Source: an uncultured Desulfuromonadales bacterium (GTDB taxonomy: Bacteria > Desulfobacterota > Desulfuromonadia > Desulfuromonadales > Trichloromonadaceae). Taken from it: a DNA stretch of 46,576 bases. Positions 8,560-17,685 of the stretch are shown here, piece after piece (position 1 is the stretch's first letter; each line of letters begins with the position of its first letter). Below the pieces are notes generated by a model. That model was not told where the DNA came from, ran no database searches, and was given only the letters and a program-made list of their open reading frames with translations. A program made the translations under genes and the position numbers. The DNA is taken from positions 1 through 46,576 of the forward strand of contig CALZIZ010000008.1 of assembly GCA_945787465.1 (NCBI GenBank). Reading direction: 5' to 3'.

Positions 8560-9246
8560 CTACTTCTCCTCCATCCCGGGCCGTCGCAGGTTCCAGACCA
8601 CCACCTGGTAAGGGCGCGCCAGGTAGCTGAGGGGCACGCTGACGATGTGCACCAGCCGAGAGAAGGGAAACAGGGCGATGAGCACGAAAGCGTTGACCAC
8701 ATGCAGCTTGACCACCAACGGCAGAGCCGCCAGGTACTGCACCTGCGGGTCTAACTTCACCAGCGACCAGAGCCAGGGGGTGGCGGTGTGCAGGTACCAG
8801 ACCGAGCCCCAGCGCAGTGTGAAGGCGATGTAGACTCCGGTGGCCACCTGCAGCAGCAGTGAGGCCAGCACCAGCCAATCGACGACCGAGGTGACCGTGA
8901 GCAATCGCTCGTTGGTGGCTCGGCGCACCATCAGCAGGATCACGGCAACCAGGGTGCTGAGCCCTAAAGCCATCCCTGTCACTTCCAGAAAGTACAGACG
9001 CAGCGGTCGTCCCAGCAGGGCCCCCCAGCCGGAAGGGACCAGAAACGCCAGAAAGTGGGCCAGCAGGATGATCATAATGGCATAGTGCCAGGGGACCGAG
9101 CCCCAGAACAGCGTGCGGCTCTCCAGAAACTGGGAGGAGTGGGAGGACCAGGAGTAGCGGTCGACGAAATAACGGTAGCAACCGACGGCTACGGCCAGAG
9201 CGACTGCTACGTAAGGAAATACGCCAAACAAAATCATATCAGCCAT
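8560..9246 (-). CDS. narI: Respiratory nitrate reductase gamma subunit (cytochrome b)
   Basis: 228 residues, five predicted membrane segments, the usual NarI length. The four haem-ligating histidines are visible at His54 (VPWHY), His64 (LLAHF), His182 (VKLHV) and His200 (RLVHIVS), in the same spacing as Escherichia coli His56, His66, His187 and His205. It anchors NarGH to the inner face of the membrane and oxidises quinol, passing electrons through two b haems. AAGGAG precedes the ATG; it starts 14 bases after narJ. Confidence 0.96.
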   Translation of the reverse strand: MADMILFGVFPYVAVALAVAVGCYRYFVDRYSWSSHSSQFLESRTLFWGSVPWHYAIMIILLAHFLAFLVPSGWGALLGRPLRLYFLEVTGMALGLSTLVAVILLMVRRATNERLLTVTSVVDWLVLASLLLQVATGVYIAFTLRWGSVWYLHTATPWLWSLVKLDPQVQYLAALPLVVKLHVVNAFVLIALFPFSRLVHIVSVPLSYLARPYQVVVWNLRRPGMEEK

Positions 9247-9260
9247 GAGAGAAACTCCTT

Positions 9261-9818
9261 TTACTGGTCAGCAACCAGCAGTTCAGACTCGGTTGCGGCT
9301 GTCACGGACAGAAAGCTCTGCAGGGCTCGGATCAGGTCCACGTAGGGATGTTGATCTGCCTCGATCCCCTGGGTCATTTTTGCCAATGCGGGTAACAGCC
9401 CATCCTCGATGATTTCCTGGCGACAGGCCTGTTCGGCAATCGATCCGAGAAAGCGCAGCACTTCACTCAGGTGATCCGGGAGCTCGCCCTCGGAAGTAAA
9501 ATTGTATTGTCGGTAAAGTTCCCGCAGTTTGATCAGAAACATGGTGCGCTGCTGACTCTCCCCGCAAAGTTGATAACCGACATAGGGATGACAGAGCGCC
9601 TGCAGGTCAAAAGTGCCGGTAAAGGCCTGCTCCACCCCGGAGCTGCCATTGGCCTCGAGAAAGCGGATGAAACTCTCCAGAGAGGCTGTCGCCTCGGCAC
9701 TGATCTGCTGCAAATGCGCAGCACAACTGGCAGCGCGTTCCCGGACACTGGCGTCGGGATAACTGAAGAGGGCCGCAAATTCTCGGCAGAGTTTTTGATG
9801 ATCTTGTAATTCAGTCAT
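9261..9818 (-). CDS. narJ: Nitrate reductase assembly chaperone NarJ
   Basis: 185 residues of the TorD/NarJ chaperone family, which inserts the molybdenum cofactor into NarG before the complex docks on NarI. Visible family features are CREFAALFSYPDA near the N-terminus and FDLQALCHPYVGYQL with RTMFLIKLRELYRQY in the middle. The protein is cytoplasmic and not part of the final enzyme. It sits in the conserved order between narH and narI. The ribosome site before the ATG (AGAGC) is weak, consistent with a chaperone needed in low amounts. Confidence 0.93.
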   Translation of the reverse strand: MTELQDHQKLCREFAALFSYPDASVRERAASCAAHLQQISAEATASLESFIRFLEANGSSGVEQAFTGTFDLQALCHPYVGYQLCGESQQRTMFLIKLRELYRQYNFTSEGELPDHLSEVLRFLGSIAEQACRQEIIEDGLLPALAKMTQGIEADQHPYVDLIRALQSFLSVTAATESELLVADQ

Positions 9819-9863
9819 TGTATGTGCTCTTTCAATTGCTGTATGGCTAAGTAAAAATACGAC

Positions 9864-11351
<1,488 letters not shown>

Positions 11352-11363
11352 AATCGTCTCTCC

Positions 11364-14300
11364 TTACCAGTTGGGTTCGCCGTCGAGCTTGCGCACCAGG
11401 ATGAAAGTGTCGCGGTTGGCACCGGTCGGTCCCCAGTAGTTCCACCCATAGGAGAACTGACCGTAACCTCCCACCATCAGGTTAGGTTTGAGACGGATCC
11501 GATTGAGACTGTTATGCCCACCGGCCCGCCGATTGCCCCGCAGTGGTGATTTGGGCACCCCGACGGTCCGTTCCGGGGAATGATAAAGAAAGGCGATGCC
11601 GCGCGGCAGACGGGCACTGACGATGGCCCGGGTCACGACCACCCCGTGATCGTTGTAGACTTCGACCCAGTCGTTGTCGATGACGCCGATTTCCGCCGCA
11701 TCCTTATCGTTGATCCAGAACGGATGACAGCCTCGGGAGAGGGTCAGCATGCGGTGGTTGTCGCCGTAGGTGCTGTGGATGCTCCACTTGCCGTGGGGGG
11801 TCAGGTAGTTGAGCATGATGCTCTTCTCCTGGGTCTCCGTGACCACCAGGTCCTGCAACGAACTCGGATCGGGCTTCGGCTTGTAGGTCGGAAGATTTTC
11901 GCCGTAGGCGATATAGCTCACGTGGTCGAGGTAGAAGTGCTGACGACCGGTCAGGGTCCGCCAGGGGACCAGATGTTCGACGTTGATACAGAACCCGGTA
12001 TAGGCGCGACCGTCAGTTACCAGGCCGGACCAGACAGGGCTGTTCAGGAAGCGGCGCGGCTGCCGGTCGAGGTCGGCAAAGGTGGTGCGCACATCGCGGC
12101 TGCCCGCGGCCAGAGAGGTCAAGGGCAGTCCGACCTTCTCCTCCTTGGCCTCGAAGGCGCGATGAGCGGCCTCGCCATTGGTTTCCGGAGCCAGAGCCAG
12201 GATCACGTTGGCGGTATCGACGGTATCGGCCAGGGAGGGGTACTCTTTACCTCCCCACTTCTCGGTCGGATTCTTCTCCACCAGTTCATCGTACATATCC
12301 TCGATCTGCCAGCTGAGGCCATGGGCGCCAATGCCGTTCTCGCGGGCGTTGGGGCCGAAAGAAATGAACCGGTTGTAGAGATTTTTGTAGTCGCGTTCGA
12401 CCACCACCAGGTTCGGCATGGTCTTGCCGGGGATCGGCTCGCACTCGCCCTTGCTCCAGTCCTTGATCTCGGGCTGGGCCATTTCGGCCGGGGTGTCGTG
12501 GGCCAGGGGAACCGAGACGATCTCACGCACCGGCTCGGGCAGATGGGTTTCGGCCAGATGGCTGACCTTTTTGGCCAGCGCCTTGAAGATATTCCAGTCA
12601 CTCCGCGATTCCCAGCAGGGGGGAACCGCTTCCTGCAAGGGATGGATGAAGGAATGCATGTCGGTACTGTTCAGGTCGTTTTTTTCGTACCAGGTGGCCG
12701 TCGGCAGGACGATGTCCGAATAGAGCGCCGAGGTGTCCATGCGGAAGTTGATGTCGACCACCAGGTCGAGTTTCCCCTCCGGGGCTTTATCCCGCCAGAC
12801 CACGTCTTTGACCGATTCCTCAGCCGTTTCGGGAGCGACGGTATTGGTATGGGTACCGAGGTAATGCTTAAGGAAATATTCATGCCCCTTGGCACTCGAC
12901 ATCAGGGCATTTCCGCGCCAGATGATCCACATCCGCGGCCAGTTCTCGGGAGCGTCGGGATCCTCGACGGCAAACTTCATTTTCTTATCCGCCAGCTGTT
13001 TGACGAACCAATCGACGATCTCCTGGTTGCTCCCGGCGCCGGCGGCTTCGGCCTGCTTGACCGCCTCGATCGGGCTGCGGTCGAACTGGGGATAGAACGG
13101 CAGCCAGCCATTGCGGACAGCACGGATCTGGTGGTCCATGGTGTGACCTTCGGTGATGGCGTTTTGCTCCGCCACCGGGTTGATCCGGGCTTCGTCGGCG
13201 GTACGCTCATAGCGCCACTGGTCACTGTGGACGTAGTGGTAGGACGGCGCGTTCTGGAAACGGGGCGGTTTTGACCAGTCGAGAGCCCCCATGATGCTCG
13301 CCCAGGGGGCGGCCGGGGCCAGTTTTTCCTGGCCGACGTAATGGTTGAGACCGCCGCCGTTTTTGCCGACGCAACCGCACAGCATCAGAGAAACGATGCC
13401 GGCCCGGTAGATCAGGTTGGCGTGGTACCAGTGGTTGACCCCGGCGCCGATGATGATCGAACACTTGCCCTCGGTCTTCTCGGCCGTGGAAGCCCATTCG
13501 CGGGCAAACTGGATCACGTTGGCGCGGTCGATACCGGTGAACTTCTCCTGCCAGGCCGGGGTGTAGGCGGCCCCTTCATTGTCGTAGTCCTTGGGATACT
13601 GCCCTTCCAGGGCCCGGCCGACGCCGAACTGAGCCATCATCAGGTCGTAAACCGTGGCGACCCGGACAGTCCCTTTGGCGGTGTTAAGGGTACGCACCGG
13701 CACGCCACGCGAGGTGACTGTTTCATTGGAGAAATCTTTGAATGAAACCTGGCAGACCTCGTCGTGTTGCTTGAGAAAGCTGAGCCGCGGCGCGATGTCG
13801 CTGCCATCGAGGCCGTCCTTCAGCTCCAGGTTCCACTCCCCCTTCTGCTGCTGCCAGCGAAAGCCCAGGGTTCCCCTGGGCATGCGCGGCTCATCGGCTG
13901 ACTCGTCCCAGACCAGGAACTTGAAGTCGCCGTTTTCTGTCCCCTCGTAGCGCGCCAGCCCCGAAGATCGCACCATACGGCCGGGGGCATAGGTGCCGTC
14001 CTTTTCCTCCACCTCAATGAGGAACGGGCTGTCGGTGTAGCGCTTGAGGTAGTCCATAAAGTAGGGGGTTCCCTGCTTATGGTGGAATTCGTTGAGGATG
14101 ACGTGGTTGACCGCCATCCAGAAGGCGCCGTCCTGTCCGGCATGGGCCGGAATCCACCAGTCGGCGTGCTTTGAGGTCACGCTGAAGTCGGGGGAGAGGA
14201 CGGTGACCTTGGAACCGTTATGACGGGCCTCGGAGAGGAAATGAGCATCCGGGGCCCGGGTCATGTTCACGTTCGAACCCACGACGGCAATGTACTTGCT

Positions 14301-14987
14301 GTTGTACCAGTCGGCACTTTCCGCCACATCGGTCTGCTCGCCCCAGATTTCAGGCGAAGCATTGGGCAGATCGCAATACCAGTCGTAGAAGCTCAGGTTG
14401 GCCCCGCCCAGCAGCTGCATGAAGCGGGAGCCGCCGGCAAAGCTGAGCATCGACATCGCCGGAATCGGGGAGAACCCGACAAGGCGGTCGGGACCGTACT
14501 TTTTGATGGTATAGACGGTCGAGGCGGCGATGATCTCCTCGACTTCATCCCAGTTGGAGCGACGGAACCCGCCCTTGCCGCGGGCCTGCTGATAGCTCTT
14601 GCGGCTTTGCGGGTCTTCGACGATGGAGGCCCAGGCGGCCACTGGATCGGCATGCTTGGCCTTTGCCTCGCGCCAGAGGTCGGTCAGCACCCCGCGCAGA
14701 TATGGATACTTGATCCGCAGCGGACTGTACAGGTACCAGGAGAAGGAGATGCCGCGCTGACAGCCCCGCGGCTCATAGGGCGGAATGCCGTCTTCCAAAG
14801 GGGGATAATCAGTCGCCTGCAGTTCCCAGCCGACAATGCCGTCTTTGACATGGACGTTCCAGGAGCAGCCTCCAGTGCAGTTCACGCCATGGGTACTGCG
14901 CACCACCTTGTCGCACTGGTTCCGATTACGGTAAAACTCTTCCCATTTGCGAGACTTGGGATCGACGATATCTTTGATCCAACTCAT
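11364..14987 (-). CDS. narG: Respiratory nitrate reductase alpha subunit (molybdenum)
   Basis: 1207 residues, catalytic subunit with bis-MGD molybdenum; reduces nitrate to nitrite in the cytoplasm. The N-terminal FS0 cluster ligands are His33 (STHGVNC), Cys37, Cys41 and Cys76 (RGCQRG). The molybdenum-ligating Asp is Asp206 in [14 protein letters not shown], equivalent to E. coli Asp222. Conserved C-terminal segments include [18 protein letters not shown] and [23 protein letters not shown]. The N-terminus is ~16 residues shorter than in E. coli, lacking the vestigial twin-arginine-like stretch. AAGGGTGA precedes the ATG, 6 bases after the cytochrome gene stop. It is the second gene of the operon. 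Confidence 0.97.
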   Translation of the reverse strand: MSWIKDIVDPKSRKWEEFYRNRNQCDKVVRSTHGVNCTGGCSWNVHVKDGIVGWELQATDYPPLEDGIPPYEPRGCQRGISFSWYLYSPLRIKYPYLRGVLTDLWREAKAKHADPVAAWASIVEDPQSRKSYQQARGKGGFRRSNWDEVEEIIAASTVYTIKKYGPDRLVGFSPIPAMSMLSFAGGSRFMQLLGGANLSFYDWYCDLPNASPEIWGEQTDVAESADWYNSKYIAVVGSNVNMTRAPDAHFLSEARHNGSKVTVLSPDFSVTSKHADWWIPAHAGQDGAFWMAVNHVILNEFHHKQGTPYFMDYLKRYTDSPFLIEVEEKDGTYAPGRMVRSSGLARYEGTENGDFKFLVWDESADEPRMPRGTLGFRWQQQKGEWNLELKDGLDGSDIAPRLSFLKQHDEVCQVSFKDFSNETVTSRGVPVRTLNTAKGTVRVATVYDLMMAQFGVGRALEGQYPKDYDNEGAAYTPAWQEKFTGIDRANVIQFAREWASTAEKTEGKCSIIIGAGVNHWYHANLIYRAGIVSLMLCGCVGKNGGGLNHYVGQEKLAPAAPWASIMGALDWSKPPRFQNAPSYHYVHSDQWRYERTADEARINPVAEQNAITEGHTMDHQIRAVRNGWLPFYPQFDRSPIEAVKQAEAAGAGSNQEIVDWFVKQLADKKMKFAVEDPDAPENWPRMWIIWRGNALMSSAKGHEYFLKHYLGTHTNTVAPETAEESVKDVVWRDKAPEGKLDLVVDINFRMDTSALYSDIVLPTATWYEKNDLNSTDMHSFIHPLQEAVPPCWESRSDWNIFKALAKKVSHLAETHLPEPVREIVSVPLAHDTPAEMAQPEIKDWSKGECEPIPGKTMPNLVVVERDYKNLYNRFISFGPNARENGIGAHGLSWQIEDMYDELVEKNPTEKWGGKEYPSLADTVDTANVILALAPETNGEAAHRAFEAKEEKVGLPLTSLAAGSRDVRTTFADLDRQPRRFLNSPVWSGLVTDGRAYTGFCINVEHLVPWRTLTGRQHFYLDHVSYIAYGENLPTYKPKPDPSSLQDLVVTETQEKSIMLNYLTPHGKWSIHSTYGDNHRMLTLSRGCHPFWINDKDAAEIGVIDNDWVEVYNDHGVVVTRAIVSARLPRGIAFLYHSPERTVGVPKSPLRGNRRAGGHNSLNRIRLKPNLMVGGYGQFSYGWNYWGPTGANRDTFILVRKLDGEPNW

Positions 14988-14993
14988 AACATT

Positions 14994-15518
14994 TCACCCT
15001 TTCTTTTTACGGGCCTTCTCCACCAGAGGCTGCCGAACATTCTTCAGCCGCCGCCATCCCAGCACGCCAATCAGACCTAGAAAAACTGCCGTAGCCAACC
15101 CCACCTGCCCCGCCAGTGCTGCGCCAATAGGCGGCGCGCCGTTTCCCTTCACTTCGGCCAGAAAAGCCGTCAGGTCGACACGCTCCTGCTCGGTCAGGGG
15201 CCGGGTGGCATAAATCGGTTCCATGCTCGGAAACGACAAATCCTCCAGGATCGAAATCACCCCGTCCTCGCCATAATCCTCGTACATCGGGGTCAGGTCC
15301 GGGCCGTAATTGGCCGCCCCGGCCCGCCCGAGCCCGGCACCGGCGATGCCGTGGCAGGCCAGGCACGGCGCTCCATCGTTGTCAAAGGAAGCAGTCCCGA
15401 CAAACAAAGCCTCCCCGCGACGCGGATCTCCACCGGATTCAGCGGCCGCGACCGGCGCCAGAAATATCAAGACTCCAGCTATGAACGCCCCAATCTGCAA
15501 CAATCTTTTTCTGATCAT
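14994..15518 (-). CDS. Membrane-anchored monohaem cytochrome c, first gene of nar operon
   Basis: 174 residues with a Sec signal peptide (hydrophobic to AAAES ~27), one CLACH haem site at 52-56, a likely distal Met99 in SFPSMEP, and a C-terminal membrane helix (about 137-156) with a basic tail. So the haem domain is periplasmic and tethered. The nar operons of some Thermus and Geobacter species also carry a cytochrome c gene ahead of or within narGHI; there it can take electrons to or from the nitrate reductase complex. Here it starts the transcript and lies 6 bases ahead of narG. Its likely role is a periplasmic electron branch of the nitrate reductase, which is inference. GAGGTG precedes the ATG. 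Confidence 0.88.
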   Translation of the reverse strand: MIRKRLLQIGAFIAGVLIFLAPVAAAESGGDPRRGEALFVGTASFDNDGAPCLACHGIAGAGLGRAGAANYGPDLTPMYEDYGEDGVISILEDLSFPSMEPIYATRPLTEQERVDLTAFLAEVKGNGAPPIGAALAGQVGLATAVFLGLIGVLGWRRLKNVRQPLVEKARKKKG

Positions 15519-15879
15519 TTTTCACCTCGTAAGGGACCCAAAAGTTATTGGTGAAGGGCTGATACGATTAGTTCTGAAAAACAACGATTTAAAAAGATTC
15601 TGAACTACCAACCAAAACCGACCTCCTTGGTGAGCTAGCCCCAATAAAGCCAGTAACATTTTAACATTTCAAGGGAATTTATCAGATTGCCTTGATGAAA
15701 AAATTAAAATATTTTTCTATTGTTGTATTTGACCTGGATCAAAAAATGTCATTTATTTAATTTTCCTTCATAAGGCACCAACAATGACTGCTTCATAAAA
15801 TTACACAGGTTCCCACTAAGACCATCTTGGGAGGTCTCGACAATGTTCGTGTTGCCAGGCATTGAATCGACCCAAGCCT
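15519..15879 (-). promoter_or_regulatory. Upstream region of the nar operon
   Basis: 361 AT-rich bases between the NrfD-CBS gene and the nar cytochrome gene. It contains the FNR-type box at 15729-15742 and, on the minus strand, TTTAAT at 15708-15703 as a possible -10 element (5 of 6 consensus), which places the start near 15697 and gives a leader of ~180 bases. A CTTCATAA octamer occurs twice (15767 and 15790 region). No terminator with a T-tract is visible for the NrfD-CBS gene; only a weak AGACC/GGTCT hairpin lies at ~15818-15838. Confidence 0.6.
15729..15742 (-). promoter_or_regulatory. FNR/CRP-family operator upstream of nar
   Basis: TTGACCTGGATCAA differs from the FNR consensus TTGAT-N4-ATCAA at one position. 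It lies ~210 bases before the first gene of the nar operon, in the AT-rich gap. Spacing to the candidate -10 (centre about 30 bases away) is close to the class II activation distance. Confidence 0.75.
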
Positions 15880-17586
15880 TTAATCCTCCTGGATATTTTC
15901 GAATGCCCTAACGATATCAATCCTCGATACGACTCCGACCGGCTGGCGTTTCTGATCGACGACAATTATTCTCTTTATTTTTCTTTCTAATAGAATCTGG
16001 GCGAGTTCCCTTAACGGGGTGTCTTTTTGAGTGGTGATGGCTGGGGAGGTCATGATTTCCGAGGCCGTTCCACCGGGAGCGCCCTTCACCAGAGCTTGCG
16101 GCAGGATGACATGCTTGAGCCGATCGACCAGATGGGGTTCCTGATGAATCTCATAGAAAATGATATCGGACTCCGAAACCACCCCCACCACACGGTTTTC
16201 GCCATCGACCACGGGCAGGCCGCTAATGCCGCGGGTACTCATTAATCGACGCACCTCGGAGACCTTTGCCTCCTGAGGGACGGAAATAACACTCCGGGTC
16301 ATGATGTCCCCGGCAACCGGGCCCTCCTCTTCTTTTTCATGAACCATCGGTGGTGCGCCGGGATGGCGCAGGCGGCCGGTATCCAGGGCAATGACGGTTC
16401 TTACGGCCAGGGTGTAGAGGAGCCCCCCGAAGGCCCAGATCCCAAGGCAGATCAGGACCTCCCGAAACGAGGGCATGTATTCATAAATTTCCCCGAGCGT
16501 ATCGGGAATGAAGCCAGGAATGATCAGACCCATTCCTTTCTCGATCCAGATCCCGACAAAAATCAGTGCACAGCCAATGTTAAGAGTGAAAAAGTTTTCC
16601 CTGGTCCGGGGCAGCAGGAAAAGGAAAAAACCGATGGTATTGAACACCATGGCGGTCCATATCCAGGGGACCAGATTGTTGTGGCCATGGAGCCCTTCAT
16701 AGAGATATTTCATCGGTTCCAGATGGACGGTATCCGAGTAATATTCCTTGAAGATCTCGGCGAACATGAGGAACAGATTGACAGCCATGGCATAGGCGAT
16801 GATCTCGGCCAGTTTGAAGATTGCCCGGTTGCGGACCTTAAAATCCATGACCTTCCTTAAAACCTGGAAGATGAGGATCATCAGGGCGGGTCCAGCACAG
16901 AACGCCGAAGCGAGAAATCTCGGTGCGAGAATCGAGGCGTTCCAGAATGGCCGGGCCGGCAGGCCGTTGTACAGATAGGCCGTGACGGTATGAATGCCGA
17001 TGGCCCAGGGGATGGAGAGCAGGATCAGGGGGATGACGAAGCGCTTGTTGGGCTCCCGGCCGAAATAGGTGCAGGCACCGATATAGGAAACGATGGTGAA
17101 ATTGAGAATCAGGTAGCCGTTGAGAACCAGTATGTCCCAGGCAAGGACCGATGAGGGGAAATTCAACCTCCCCACCATTGGAATCATGTGCCAGAGCCGG
17201 TCGGGCCTGCCGACATCCACTAAGACGAACAGCATCGCCATGATCACCGCGGTGACCGCCAGCAGCTCGCCGAAGGCGGTGATTTTCTTGATGGCCTTGA
17301 AATGATGGAGATAGGCTGGAATGACCAGGAGCACCGCCGCCGCGGCAACACCTACGAGAAAAGTGAAATTGGAGATGTAGAACCCCCATGAGACCTGATC
17401 TCTCATGTTGGTTATCCCCATCCCATGATAGAGCTGGGTCAGGTAGGCCCCTGCCCCCATGACAACGAAGATGGTCAGGAAGATCATCCAGGCATAAAAA
17501 GCCTTTCCGCCGACAAACATGACCTCAAACAGGCACTTGAAGAAGTCTCGAACTTCTTTCATATTTCCTTTAATCGTCAGTTCCAT
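15880..17586 (-). CDS. NrfD/PsrC-family membrane protein fused to two CBS domains
   Basis: 568 residues from the ATG at 17586, with AGGAG 10 bases upstream (the longer frame begins with TTG). Residues ~25-405 form the NrfD/PsrC/HmcC polytopic membrane family (about ten segments), a quinone-interacting subunit usually paired with a periplasmic iron-sulphur protein. Residues ~427-476 and ~511-566 are a CBS pair (DIMTRSVISVPQEAKVSEVRRL; EIMTSPAITTQKDTPLRELAQ), a cytoplasmic module that commonly binds adenine nucleotides. No iron-sulphur or cytochrome partner is encoded next to it. It follows ppc by 99 bases, so it may belong to the carbon block. An adenylate-gated quinone redox subunit is a reasonable inference, but the partner is unknown. 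Confidence 0.88.
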   Translation of the reverse strand: MELTIKGNMKEVRDFFKCLFEVMFVGGKAFYAWMIFLTIFVVMGAGAYLTQLYHGMGITNMRDQVSWGFYISNFTFLVGVAAAAVLLVIPAYLHHFKAIKKITAFGELLAVTAVIMAMLFVLVDVGRPDRLWHMIPMVGRLNFPSSVLAWDILVLNGYLILNFTIVSYIGACTYFGREPNKRFVIPLILLSIPWAIGIHTVTAYLYNGLPARPFWNASILAPRFLASAFCAGPALMILIFQVLRKVMDFKVRNRAIFKLAEIIAYAMAVNLFLMFAEIFKEYYSDTVHLEPMKYLYEGLHGHNNLVPWIWTAMVFNTIGFFLFLLPRTRENFFTLNIGCALIFVGIWIEKGMGLIIPGFIPDTLGEIYEYMPSFREVLICLGIWAFGGLLYTLAVRTVIALDTGRLRHPGAPPMVHEKEEEGPVAGDIMTRSVISVPQEAKVSEVRRLMSTRGISGLPVVDGENRVVGVVSESDIIFYEIHQEPHLVDRLKHVILPQALVKGAPGGTASEIMTSPAITTQKDTPLRELAQILLERKIKRIIVVDQKRQPVGVVSRIDIVRAFENIQED

Positions 17587-17650
17587 CTCTGCCCTACTCC
17601 TCTGAGCCAAAGAAAAAAAACCTTTAAGCCCAAATACAGGTCTCAGAGCC

Positions 17651-17659
17651 GGGGGGGGG
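17651..17659 (+). repeat. Poly-G tract (9 G) between ppc and the NrfD-CBS gene
   Basis: Nine consecutive G on the plus strand in the 99-base gap, followed on the minus strand by a run of T at ~17611-17618. Mononucleotide runs of this length are slippage-prone; here it is intergenic and could alter promoter or leader spacing. Confidence 0.6.
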
Positions 17660-17685
17660 CCTGAAAATCTAATCCGGGTTACCGC

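Noticed and set aside
11580-13274. A 564-residue open frame on the plus strand opposite narG
   Set aside because: It is the antisense of a high-GC coding sequence with strong NarG conservation; no ribosome site or family match.
15818-15838. AGACC/GGTCT hairpin after the NrfD-CBS gene as a terminator
   Set aside because: Short stem and no T-run on either strand.
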